From contig JACJWG010000004.1 in NCBI GenBank assembly GCA_020637235.1, positions 224,463 to 288,462 on the forward strand: a DNA stretch of 64,000 nucleotides. The letters run 5' to 3'. Shown piece by piece: positions 24,448-32,411 of this stretch (within the stretch, counting starts at the first letter, position 1; the number at the start of each line of letters is the position of its first letter). Below the pieces are notes generated by a model. It was given only the letters and a program-made list of their open reading frames with translations. It searched no databases and was not told the origin of the DNA. A program made the position numbers and the translations under genes. Origin of the DNA: Acidimicrobiaceae bacterium (lineage in GTDB: Bacteria > Actinomycetota > Acidimicrobiia > Acidimicrobiales > Ilumatobacteraceae).

Positions 24448-25366
24448 CGCCGGTCTCCAGCAGGGCGAGCAGCTCGGTGAGCACCTCGTTCGCGTCGGCG
24501 ACGACGGCGAGGTCGGCGAGTTGCATCATCGGGCAGTGGGCGTCGGTGTTGACGCTCACGACGTGATCGGGATGGCCGAGGCCGCTGGTGTGCTGCACCG
24601 CGCCGCTGATGCCGAAGGCCAGGTACAGATCGGGGTCGACCACCACGCCGGTGGTGCCGATCTGGCGTTCGTGGCCGATCCAACCGCGATCGGTGATCAC
24701 GCGCGTCGCGCCCACACTCGCGCCCAGCCGTGCGCCGAGGGCGGCGAGTTGGTCGAACTGTGCGGCGTCGTGCAGACCGGCGCCGCCGCCGACGATGCGT
24801 CCGGCTTCGGCGAGGTCGACGGTGGCGGCGTCGGGCGCGAGCACGGCCACCACCCGGGCGTCGGGACACCCTGCGCCGGCGCCGCCGGGCTCGACGTCGG
24901 CATCGGTGACGGAGAACGCAGCGGGTGTCACCGTCGGCACGGCATCGCTCGGCTCGACACCACGCACGCCCACCTGCAGCGTGGCCACGAAGGACGCGGG
25001 TGCCGCCATCGTGTGCATCGAGCGTCCGCCGTCGCGCGGCACCACCACCGTGGTGGTGCTCACCTGCACCGCACCGGCGAAGAACGGGCGGTCGAGCGCC
25101 GCGGCGAGACGTGGTCCCAGATCGCGACCATCGGGCGAGGCGGGCAACACCACCACCGGCTCGTCGGCCAACGCGTGCGCCAGCACCTCGGCCCACGCTC
25201 CCGGTCGGAAACGGCCCGCCTCGCAGCAGTGCACCTCGCCGACGAGGTGTCCGAGCGCCTCGCCCACCCGCTCGCCGATCAGCAGGCTGCGGTCGCCGCA
25301 TTCGGCGGCTGCCTCGAGCGCGCCGGCGGGCAGCGTCGCGTCGCGGACGGGGATCAGGGCCAACAC
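24440..25366 (-). CDS. Electron transfer flavoprotein alpha subunit (EtfA/FixB-like)
   Basis: A 308-residue ETF alpha subunit. The C-terminal FAD domain is complete: GRIVGGGAGL, LGASVGATRVITDRGWIGHERQIG, and the family ending FGISGAVQHTSGL...VSVNTDAHCPMM. The N-terminal half is poorly conserved and Ala-rich, as usual. The frame is open upstream to 25480, but GTG 25366 has TAACCT 7 nt before it and gives a normal N-terminus (VLALIPVRD). First gene of the etfA-fixC-fixX-etfB unit and divergent from the MFS gene. Confidence 0.87.
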   Translation of the reverse strand: MLALIPVRDATLPAGALEAAAECGDRSLLIGERVGEALGHLVGEVHCCEAGRFRPGAWAEVLAHALADEPVVVLPASPDGRDLGPRLAAALDRPFFAGAVQVSTTTVVVPRDGGRSMHTMAAPASFVATLQVGVRGVEPSDAVPTVTPAAFSVTDADVEPGGAGAGCPDARVVAVLAPDAATVDLAEAGRIVGGGAGLHDAAQFDQLAALGARLGASVGATRVITDRGWIGHERQIGTTGVVVDPDLYLAFGISGAVQHTSGLGHPDHVVSVNTDAHCPMMQLADLAVVADANEVLTELLALLETGDG

Positions 25367-25373
25367 GGCGGTC

Positions 25374-25379
25374 AGGTTA
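25374..25379 (-). promoter_or_regulatory. -10 box of a leaderless promoter (etfA-fixCX-etfB)
   Basis: On the minus strand TAACCT with a 7-nt spacer before GTG 25366. It supports that start in the absence of any Shine-Dalgarno sequence. Confidence 0.5.
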
Positions 25380-25446
25380 GGAGCACGCGCCGTCGGGTGG
25401 ACAACCGGTGGCGGGTGATGTCGCTCCGGTGGAGTAGAACCAGGGC

Positions 25447-27024
25447 ATGAGCACCCCTGCGCCCGCGGCCGCAGCGACACCCGGCGGCATCGACCCCCAC
25501 GTGTACCACCGGCGCTGGGCGATCCTCGCCACGATGTGCCTCAGCCTGGTGCTGATCGTCGCGACCGTCAGTTCGGTGAACGTGGCGATCCCGAGCCTCG
25601 CGAGTTCCGACCTGAATCCGACCGACACCCAGATCCTGTGGATCGTCGACTCGTACGCGCTCGTGTTCGCCGCGCTGCTGCTGCCCGCCGGTGCGCTCGG
25701 CGACCGATTCGGCCGGAAGGGTGCGCTGCTCGTCGGTCTGACGGTGTTCGCCACGGCGTCGGCGCTCTCGGCGGTGATGGGATCGGCCACGGGTCTGCTC
25801 GCGATGCGGGCGGTGATGGGCGTCGGAGCGGCGCTGATCATGCCCTCGACGCTCAGCCTGCTCCAGTCCTCGTTCCCGCCGGCCGAGCGAGCGAAGGCGA
25901 TCGCGGTGTGGGCCGGGTTCGCCGGTGCCGGGGGCGCCATCGGACCCGTGATGGGTGGCTTCCTCCTCGAGCACTTCTGGTACGGCTCGGTGTTCTTCGT
26001 GGCCGTGCCGATCGCCGCCGTCGCGTTCGTGGCCAGCGCCGTCCTCGCCCCCCGATCGAAGGAGGGTGCCGGTGCCGCGCTCGACCCGCTGGGCTCGGTG
26101 CTGTCGATCCTGGGGTTCGGCGCGTTGCTGTTCGCGATCATCGAGGGACCCGAGCGTGGCTGGACCGATGTGCTCGTGGTGCTCGGCTTCGCCGTCGCCG
26201 CCCTCGGCCTGGTCGGGTTCGTGGTCTACGAGCGCCGCACCGCCGAGCCGCTGCTCGACATGACCTACTTCCGCACGCCCCGGTTCGCGATGGGCTCGCT
26301 CGGCATCACGTTCACGTTCTTCGGGATGTTCGCCACCTTCTTCGTGCTCACCCAGTACCTGCAGTACGTGAAGGGGTACACGCCGCTCGGCGCCGGTCTC
26401 CGTGGACTGCCGTTCGCCGCCACGATGATCGTCGTGTCACCACGCTCGGCGGATCTCGCCGCCCGGCTCGGGGTGCGCAAGGTGGTCGGCGCCGGCATGG
26501 TGACGTTCGCCATCGGGATGCTGCTGCTGTCGTTCGCCGACCAGGGCACGCCCTACGGCTACGTGGCGCTGTGCCTCGTGCTCGCGGCCGCCGGCGTGGG
26601 CTCGACGATGCCGTCGTTCAGCGCCGGCATCGTGCAGTCGGTGCCGATGCACAAGGCCGGCGTCGGTTCGGCCGTCAACGACACCACCCGCGAGGTGGGC
26701 GGCGCGATGGGCATCGCCGTGGTCGGCTCGGTGGTGTCGTCGGTGTACCGCGATCGTCTGTCGCCGGTGCTCGCGGAGCTGCCACCCGAGCTGGCCGACG
26801 TGGCGCGCGACAACGTGGCCAAGGCGCTCGGCGTGGCCGAGCGGGCCGAATCGGTGCTCGGGCCCGAACGTGCGGCCGCCCTGTCGGCGGCCGTGCGCGA
26901 CTCGTACGTCGACGGCTTCCATCTCGGCCTGCGCATCGCCGTCGTGGTCGTGCTCGCTGCCGCCGCCGTGGTGGTCGCTCGCATCGGCACGGACGACACG
27001 CTCGGCGCGCGCCACCACCACTGA
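25447..27024 (+). CDS. MFS drug-efflux type transporter (DHA2, 14 TM)
   Basis: A 525-residue transporter with ~14 TM helices. Motif A is GALGDRFGRKGALLVG, and motif C-type AGAGGAIGPVMGGFLLE marks the drug:H+ antiporter-2 (EmrB/QacA) group. The N-terminal NVAIPSLASSDLNPTDTQILWIVDSYALV is typical. It should export hydrophobic compounds using the proton gradient; the substrate is unknown. ATG 25447 has a TAGAAC element 6 nt upstream. It converges with the dedA gene, and a short hairpin lies between them. Confidence 0.92.
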   Translation: MSTPAPAAAATPGGIDPHVYHRRWAILATMCLSLVLIVATVSSVNVAIPSLASSDLNPTDTQILWIVDSYALVFAALLLPAGALGDRFGRKGALLVGLTVFATASALSAVMGSATGLLAMRAVMGVGAALIMPSTLSLLQSSFPPAERAKAIAVWAGFAGAGGAIGPVMGGFLLEHFWYGSVFFVAVPIAAVAFVASAVLAPRSKEGAGAALDPLGSVLSILGFGALLFAIIEGPERGWTDVLVVLGFAVAALGLVGFVVYERRTAEPLLDMTYFRTPRFAMGSLGITFTFFGMFATFFVLTQYLQYVKGYTPLGAGLRGLPFAATMIVVSPRSADLAARLGVRKVVGAGMVTFAIGMLLLSFADQGTPYGYVALCLVLAAAGVGSTMPSFSAGIVQSVPMHKAGVGSAVNDTTREVGGAMGIAVVGSVVSSVYRDRLSPVLAELPPELADVARDNVAKALGVAERAESVLGPERAAALSAAVRDSYVDGFHLGLRIAVVVVLAAAAVVVARIGTDDTLGARHHH

Positions 27025-27026
27025 CC

Positions 27027-27045
27027 CCGGCGCGCGTCGCGCCGG
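27027..27045. terminator. Short hairpin between convergent MFS and DedA genes
   Basis: CCGGCGCG (27027-27034) pairs with CGCGCCGG (27038-27045) around a 3-nt loop, 3 nt after the MFS stop. It could act on both strands. Confidence 0.5.
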
Positions 27046-27050
27046 CGCGG

Positions 27051-27080
27051 TCACACCTGCTCGAATCACACCTGCTCGAG
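27051..27080. repeat. 15-nt tandem duplication over the dedA stop codon
   Basis: TCACACCTGCTCGAA (27051-27065) and TCACACCTGCTCGAG (27066-27080) are adjacent. On the minus strand the unit encodes the final Glu-Gln-Val plus TGA, so the stop and last codons are duplicated just past the gene end. Confidence 0.9.
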
Positions 27081-27713
27081 TTGTCGGACCCGCTTGCGTG
27101 CCCGCACGTGGCGGACGATCTCGATCGCCACGTTCACCCCCAGCGCGGTGCCGAACGCCACCCAGAACGCCGCGGTGTGGTTGTCCTTGAACGGTTGCCC
27201 CACCACGTAGGCGAGGCCGGCTGCGTACGACGCCCAGATCGTGCAGGCGATCGCGACCCATCCGACGAACCATGCGCGGGGCTGGCGGGTGATGCCGCTC
27301 GACAGCGTGAGCACGGTGCGGCCGCCGGGGATGAACCGGGCGGTGATGAGCAGCAATCCGCCGCGAGCGCGGATCTGCTCCGCTGCCCATCGCAACCTCG
27401 CCGCGAAGTTCGGCTTGCGTTCGGCCCGCCGTTCGAACCGCGGCGAGAAGACCTTGCCGATCTGGTACGCGGTGTTGTCGCCGAGGAACGCGCCCACGGC
27501 GCCGCAGACGATCACCATCCAGAGCGAGTAGTCGGCCTCGCCGACGCTGACGGCGACACCCGCGATGATCACCGTCGTCTCGCTGGGCACGACGGGCAGG
27601 ATCGAGTCGAAGTAGGCGATGGTGAACACGACGGCGAGGAACCACCAGTTCGACGCCCAGTCGCCGAGCGTGTCGGTGAGATCGGTGATCCAGCTGAAGA
27701 TCCCGGCGAGCAC
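27066..27713 (-). CDS. DedA-family membrane protein
   Basis: A protein of ~215 residues. Family marks are FDSILPVVPSETTVIIAG, GAVGAFLGDNTAYQIGK and TARFIPGGRTVLTLSSGI (the conserved ARFIPGGR), with 5-6 hydrophobic segments. DedA proteins are envelope transporters or scramblases for undecaprenyl phosphate or phospholipids. I placed the start at GTG 27713, just beyond the purK stop; no clear Shine-Dalgarno is seen, so the start may be off by a few codons. It is downstream of purE-purK on the same strand. Confidence 0.85.
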   Translation of the reverse strand: MLAGIFSWITDLTDTLGDWASNWWFLAVVFTIAYFDSILPVVPSETTVIIAGVAVSVGEADYSLWMVIVCGAVGAFLGDNTAYQIGKVFSPRFERRAERKPNFAARLRWAAEQIRARGGLLLITARFIPGGRTVLTLSSGITRQPRAWFVGWVAIACTIWASYAAGLAYVVGQPFKDNHTAAFWVAFGTALGVNVAIEIVRHVRARKRVRQLEQV

Positions 27714-27724
27714 GAGGAGTGAGG

Positions 27725-28900
27725 CTAGTGCGATTCGGGTGAGGCCGCCCCGCGGGCGGACCGGCGCAGGGCGAGCGCCACGGTTGCCGCCTCGGACGGT
27801 GTCGGGGCGCTCACCGTGAGATGACCCATCTTGCGGCCAGGACGCGGCTCGGCCTTGCCGTACAGATGCAGGTGGGCGGCCGGGTCGGCGAGCGCGGCCG
27901 CCCAGTCGGGGGCGCCGTCCGCCCACTCGTCGCCGAGCAGGTTCACCATCGCGACACCGCTCGCCGTGGCGGCCGGGGCGCCGAGCGGCAACCCGCACAC
28001 GGCACGCACCTGCTGTTCGAACTGGCTGGTGGCGGCGGCGTCGAGCGTCCAGTGGCCGCTGTTGTGCGGGCGGGGGGCGAGCTCGTTCACCACCAGCTCA
28101 CCACCGACGACGAAGAGTTCGACCGCGAGGACACCCACGTAGTCGAGCGCCTCGGCGACGGCGACGGCGAGGTCGGCGGCACGATGGTGGTCGTCGTCGG
28201 CATCGGGCGCGGGCACCACCGTGAGATCGAGGATGCCGCCCACGTGGGTGTTGGCCACGGTCGGGAACACGGCGCACTCGCCGTCGACACCGCGGGCGAG
28301 CACCACCGACACCTCGCGGTCGAGCGGCAATCGCTGCTCCACCACGCACGCCACCTGGCCGAGGTCGTGCCACGCCTCGCACAGCTCGGCGTCGTCGTGC
28401 ACCGTCCGCTGGCCCTTGCCGTCGTAGCCGAGCCGGGCGGTCTTCACGATCGCGGGGAACGTCACGCCCCGCTCGAACAGCGGTGCCGACAGGTCGGCCA
28501 CCGACTCGACCACGGCGAACGGGCCGACGGGGATGCCGGCACCGGCGAGGAACCGCTTCTCGAGCCGACGGTCCTGGGCGATCGCGATCGCCGCCGGTGC
28601 GGGGCGCACGAGCGTGTGCGCCGCCAACTCGTCGAGCGCCGACGCCGGCGGGTTCTCGAACTCGGTGGTGACGACGGCGCACGTGGCGGCCAGGTGGGCC
28701 AGCGCGCCCGGATCGTCGTACGCGGCGACGAGGTGCTCGTCGGCCACCGCTCCGGCCGGGGCGGCCGGGTCGGGTTCGAGCACCACGACGCGGAAGCCCA
28801 TCGTCTTGGCCGCCATCACGAAGTAGCGGCCGAGTTGCCCGCCACCGAGCACGCCGAGGGTGGCGGGTGGCAGGATCGGGGTCGCGTGATGCGCGGTCAT
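27725..28900 (-). CDS. purK: N5-carboxyaminoimidazole ribonucleotide synthase
   Basis: A 391-residue ATP-grasp enzyme. Family marks are LGVLGGGQLGRYFVMAAKTMGF, FENPPASALDELA, FPAIVKTARLGYDGKGQ, and NELAPRPHNSGHWTLDAA. It carboxylates AIR with bicarbonate and ATP to N5-CAIR in purine synthesis. ATG 28900 overlaps the purE TGA (ATGA), so the two are translationally coupled. DedA follows 11 bp after. Confidence 0.96.
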   Translation of the reverse strand: MTAHHATPILPPATLGVLGGGQLGRYFVMAAKTMGFRVVVLEPDPAAPAGAVADEHLVAAYDDPGALAHLAATCAVVTTEFENPPASALDELAAHTLVRPAPAAIAIAQDRRLEKRFLAGAGIPVGPFAVVESVADLSAPLFERGVTFPAIVKTARLGYDGKGQRTVHDDAELCEAWHDLGQVACVVEQRLPLDREVSVVLARGVDGECAVFPTVANTHVGGILDLTVVPAPDADDDHHRAADLAVAVAEALDYVGVLAVELFVVGGELVVNELAPRPHNSGHWTLDAAATSQFEQQVRAVCGLPLGAPAATASGVAMVNLLGDEWADGAPDWAAALADPAAHLHLYGKAEPRPGRKMGHLTVSAPTPSEAATVALALRRSARGAASPESH

Positions 28901-29406
28901 GCCGGCGGCGGGACCACGCTGGCAGCGGCCTCGTCGTGGCGGCGGCGCCGGTCGGCGTCGAGCGCGGCCGACAGCGTCGGGTCGTCGGCGGCGAGCAGCG
29001 CGATGGCGAACAGCGCGGCGTTGGTGGCGCCGGCCTCGCCGATCGCGAACGTGGCCACCGGGATGCCGGCGGGCATCTGCACGATCGAGTACAGCGAGTC
29101 CTGCCCGGCGAGGTGCCGCGACGCCACGGGCACGCCCAGCACCGGCACGGTCGTCTTCGACGCGAGCATGCCGGGCAGGTGTGCGGCGCCGCCGGCGCCC
29201 GCGATGATCGCCCGGTAGCCGGCATCGCGAGCGCCGTCGGCGAAGGCGAACATCTCGTCGGGCATCCGGTGCGCCGACAGCACGCGGCAGTCGTGCGGCA
29301 CGTCGAGTCGTTCGAGCACCTCGGCGGCGCGCGACATCGTCGGCCAGTCGCTCGACGAGCCCATCACGATCGCGACGCGCGCCGGGCGGGAGGAGGTGTC
29401 GGTCAC
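28897..29406 (-). CDS. purE: N5-carboxyaminoimidazole ribonucleotide mutase
   Basis: A 169-residue protein. It shows VAIVMGSSSDWPTM, VLSAHRMPDEMF, AGAGGAAHLPGMLAS and the LASRHLAGQDSL-type loop, all diagnostic of class I PurE, which moves the carboxylate of N5-CAIR to C4. The start is GTG 29406 with CAGAAT 6 nt upstream. The same frame stays open for over 2.7 kb upstream through the next gene, but that is antisense or shadow coding. Confidence 0.95.
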   Translation of the reverse strand: MTDTSSRPARVAIVMGSSSDWPTMSRAAEVLERLDVPHDCRVLSAHRMPDEMFAFADGARDAGYRAIIAGAGGAAHLPGMLASKTTVPVLGVPVASRHLAGQDSLYSIVQMPAGIPVATFAIGEAGATNAALFAIALLAADDPTLSAALDADRRRRHDEAAASVVPPPA

Positions 29407-29423
29407 GACAGCATTCTGGCCGA

Positions 29424-31379
29424 TCAGACGGCGGCGCCGGCCCGCTCGCCCTCCACCACGGCGGCGTGGGCGCGTCGTGGTGCCACGCAGTCGCCCACGC
29501 GCTCCACGCTCACCCCGGCGGCGACGAGGTCGTGATAGAGCCACTCGACCGGGTTGGCGGGCACGGCGAGCACCAACCAGTCGACGATCCGCGTCTGGTT
29601 CGTACCCGTGGGATGGTGCAGCAAGGTGAGCTCGTTGCCGGCGAATCCCATCGGCACCAGGTCGGTCGACTGCACGATCCCCTTGGCCCCGGCACGCATC
29701 CACCAGTGCTCCATGTCGAGGGTGATGCCGAGATCCTGACCCACCACCATGCCAGGGGTGACGACCTCGACACGGCAGCCGCGGTCGGCGAGCAGCTCGG
29801 CCACCGAGGTGGCGTGGTGGAAGCCGATCTCGTCGATCACCACGACGGCGTCGCCGGGTTGGGGACCCTCGCCGGGCGATGCGAGCACCTCGCGCACGTC
29901 GAGCACGTTCGGCGCCTCGCCCTGCACCCACCAGGGCCGTGCGGGCTCGGCGCCGGTGGCCACGATCACGTGGTCGGGGCGACGCTCGTCGATCAGGCCG
30001 GGCCACACGCCGACGCCGTACTCGACCTGCACGCCGAGGCGCCGGCACTCGGTGAGCTGGTTGCGCACCATGTCGCCGAACTCGGCGCGGTTGGGCACGC
30101 TCGCCGCGAGCCGAACCTGGCCGCCCGCCTGCGCCTCCTTCTCGTACACCGTCACCCGGTGGCCGTTGCGGGCCGCGGCGATCGCCGCCTGCAACCCCGC
30201 TGGCCCGGCACCCACCACCATCACGTCCTTCGGCTTCGGGGTGAGCGCCACGGTGCCGGCGCCCTCGGCCTCGCGGCCCGTGCGCGGGTTCTCGATGCAC
30301 CCCAACCAGCGGTTGAGGCCCATCCGCCCGACACATTCCTGGTTGCAGCTGAGGCACAGCCGGATCTCGTCGGTGGCACCGGCGCGCGCCTTGGCGGCGA
30401 AGTCGGCGTCGGCGATCTGGCCGCGCACCACCCCGACCAGGTCGCAGTGGCCCTCCGCCAGCGCACGCTCCGCCTGCAGCGGATCCTTGAACCGGCCGAC
30501 ACCCACCACCGGCAGTTCGATCGCCTTGCGGAACGCGCTCGGGATGAACATCGCGTACCCGGGCGGGATGTGCATGCTCGCCTCGATCATGTAGAGGCTC
30601 GCCGTGGCCACGCCGATCGAAGTGTTCACGTAGTCCACCTGGCCGGTTGCTTCCACGATGCGCGCCACCTCGACGGCGTCGTCGATCGTGGTGCCGCCCT
30701 CGATGAGTTCGTCGCCGCAGATCCGCACGCCGAGCGCGAGCCGGTTGCCGATCACGTGGCGCACGGCGGCGACGATCTCGGTGAGCAGCCGGGTGCGGTT
30801 GGCGAGCGAGCCGCCGTAGTGGTCGGTGCGGCGGTTGGTGGCCGGCGACAGGAAGCCACGCACGATCGACGAGTGGCTGCACTGCAGCTCGATGCCGTCG
30901 AAGCCGCCCTCGGCGCAGTGCTCGGCCACGCGGGCGTAGCCCGCCACGATCTCGTCGATCTCGGCCTGGTCGACGGCCTTCGGCACCTCGCGGAACAGCG
31001 GGTCGGCCACGGCGGAGGGCGCCCACACGGGCAACCGTGAGAACATCGACGACGCCTGCCCGCCGTTGTGGTTGATCTGGGCGAAGATCGGCACCCGGTG
31101 GCGGTGCACGGCATCGGTGATGCGGCGGTAGCCGGGGATCACGTCGCGATGGAAGCCGTGGATGAGCTTCTCGTACGGCCAGTCGGTCGGGTGGGTCGAG
31201 TGCTCCTCGGTGATGATCAGCCCAGCGCCGCCGGCGGCCCGGGCCGCGTAGTACGCGGCGTGCTGCTCGGTGGGCTTGCCGTCGCGCGCGTAGTTGGTGA
31301 GGTGCGCGCTGAACACGATGCGGTTGCGCGTGGTGACCGGCCCGAGCTCGAGCGGGGTCCAGAGGTACCGGTACGCCAT
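29424..31379 (-). CDS. Mycofactocin-system FadH/OYE-family oxidoreductase
   Basis: A 651-residue flavoprotein. The N-terminal Old Yellow Enzyme barrel (1-~335) reads FSAHLTNYARDGKPTEQH, EEHSTHPTDWPYEKLIHGF, QINHNGGQASSMFSRLPVW, ELQCSHSSIVRGFLSP, which closely follows the OYE type linked to mycofactocin (TIGR03997-like). An iron-sulfur cluster CLSCNQECVGRMGLNRWLGC follows, then an FAD/NAD(P) domain from VMVVGAGPAGLQAA. It should reduce enoate-type C=C bonds or act as a dienoyl-CoA reductase-like enzyme. Mycofactocin linkage is inferred from family and the mftEF genes 8 kb away. ATG 31379 has TACGAT 7 nt upstream. Confidence 0.87.
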   Translation of the reverse strand: MAYRYLWTPLELGPVTTRNRIVFSAHLTNYARDGKPTEQHAAYYAARAAGGAGLIITEEHSTHPTDWPYEKLIHGFHRDVIPGYRRITDAVHRHRVPIFAQINHNGGQASSMFSRLPVWAPSAVADPLFREVPKAVDQAEIDEIVAGYARVAEHCAEGGFDGIELQCSHSSIVRGFLSPATNRRTDHYGGSLANRTRLLTEIVAAVRHVIGNRLALGVRICGDELIEGGTTIDDAVEVARIVEATGQVDYVNTSIGVATASLYMIEASMHIPPGYAMFIPSAFRKAIELPVVGVGRFKDPLQAERALAEGHCDLVGVVRGQIADADFAAKARAGATDEIRLCLSCNQECVGRMGLNRWLGCIENPRTGREAEGAGTVALTPKPKDVMVVGAGPAGLQAAIAAARNGHRVTVYEKEAQAGGQVRLAASVPNRAEFGDMVRNQLTECRRLGVQVEYGVGVWPGLIDERRPDHVIVATGAEPARPWWVQGEAPNVLDVREVLASPGEGPQPGDAVVVIDEIGFHHATSVAELLADRGCRVEVVTPGMVVGQDLGITLDMEHWWMRAGAKGIVQSTDLVPMGFAGNELTLLHHPTGTNQTRIVDWLVLAVPANPVEWLYHDLVAAGVSVERVGDCVAPRRAHAAVVEGERAGAAV

Positions 31380-31386
31380 GGGGCAG

Positions 31387-31392
31387 ATCGTA
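31387..31392 (-). promoter_or_regulatory. -10 box of a leaderless promoter (OYE oxidoreductase)
   Basis: On the minus strand TACGAT with a 7-nt spacer before ATG 31379. Confidence 0.5.
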
Positions 31393-31475
31393 GGGAGCCC
31401 GGGCCGCGAACGCCGAACGACGCTCGAGCGAGCCCGCGTGACGTCGGTCGGATCGCCCGGATCGCCGGGCGGTGG

Positions 31476-32378
31476 TCAGTCCTCGGTGTAGCGCTTCGGG
31501 TCGACGGCGAGCAGTCCGGCGTCGACCACCCGCCGGGTCAGGTCCTTGCCGAGCTCGCGCAACGACGCGCACGCCTCGGCCCCGAGCGCCGCCCAGGGGG
31601 CCGCGGCGAGACGGTCGGTGGCGGACTCGATGCGCTCGCGCTGGGCCCGTCCGGCGTCGGTGAACGAGCCGTCGGCGTGCACCAGGCCGCGCTCGGCCAT
31701 CGAGGCCACGCCGGCCGCCCACTCGTCGTCGCTCCACGCTCGGGTGGCCTGCAGGGCTGCGGCCGGCACGTCGCCCGACGCGGCGTGCGAGATCAGGGCG
31801 TCGAGCCCCGACAGGCCCTCGACCACCAGCGCGGCGATGTGGCCGTCGCCGCGGAACTCGCGCAGCAGGGTCTGCGCGTGCCACAGCACCAGGTGCGGCT
31901 CGTCGGGCCACGGCAGCCCGGCATGGCCGGCGAACAGCGGCCGGCCCTCCGGCCGCTCGCACGCCGCCTCGGCCGCGCGGCGCAGCGCGGCGGCACCGTC
32001 GGCGAGCGCCGCAGAGGCCAGCACCTCGTCGCCGAAGGCCCGCCGCAGCGACGAGTCGGCGGCGGCGAGGCGGGCGACGAGCAACTGGTCGGGGGTCGTC
32101 GTGTCCCACAGCCCGTTCGTGGCTCGCCGCACCAGGCCCGGGTGGAAGTTGAAGAACGTGGCGATCACCACCTCCGCCGACACGGTGCCCATCGCCGCCG
32201 CACGCGACCCGAAGTAGGCGCTGCGGTGGTGTGTGACGCCCACCTCGGCGTAGCGCGGCGGCCCGTCCGGGCTGAAGTAGATCATGCCGTGCACCGCCTC
32301 GAGGCTCCGCCAGGTCCGACGCGCCGCGTCGGCGGTGACGGGTTCGACAGGGATGGGGTTCGCTTCAGCTCGGCTCAT
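31476..32378 (-). CDS. SCO6745-family protein
   Basis: A 300-residue all-helical protein. AARRTWRSLEAVHGMIYFSPDGPPRYAEVGV, RSAYFGSRAAAMG and FFNFHPGLVRRA match the actinobacterial SCO6745 family, with HAQTLLREFRGDGHIAALV near the middle. Function is unknown; the conserved His/Arg/Phe pattern hints at ligand binding. ATG 32378 has TACGGT 6 nt upstream. It is divergent from an SDR gene with only 33 bp between the starts. Confidence 0.85.
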   Translation of the reverse strand: MSRAEANPIPVEPVTADAARRTWRSLEAVHGMIYFSPDGPPRYAEVGVTHHRSAYFGSRAAAMGTVSAEVVIATFFNFHPGLVRRATNGLWDTTTPDQLLVARLAAADSSLRRAFGDEVLASAALADGAAALRRAAEAACERPEGRPLFAGHAGLPWPDEPHLVLWHAQTLLREFRGDGHIAALVVEGLSGLDALISHAASGDVPAAALQATRAWSDDEWAAGVASMAERGLVHADGSFTDAGRAQRERIESATDRLAAAPWAALGAEACASLRELGKDLTRRVVDAGLLAVDPKRYTED

Positions 32379-32384
32379 GACCGC

Positions 32385-32390
32385 ACCGTA
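32385..32390 (-). promoter_or_regulatory. -10 box of a leaderless promoter (SCO6745 protein)
   Basis: On the minus strand TACGGT, 6 nt before ATG 32378, only 8 bp from the SDR -10 box on the other strand. Confidence 0.5.
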
Positions 32391-32398
32391 GGCCGTCG

Positions 32399-32404
32399 TA
32401 CAGT
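32399..32404 (+). promoter_or_regulatory. -10 box of a leaderless promoter (SDR)
   Basis: TACAGT with a 7-nt spacer before ATG 32412. The two divergent boxes share a 33-bp intergenic gap, so the two polymerases would compete. Confidence 0.5.
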
Positions 32405-32411
32405 GCCGCTC

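Noticed and set aside
28897..32109. A 1070-codon minus-strand frame covering purE and the OYE gene
   Set aside because: Only its last 169 codons are PurE; the rest is a shadow of the OYE gene, with Arg/Ala-rich text.
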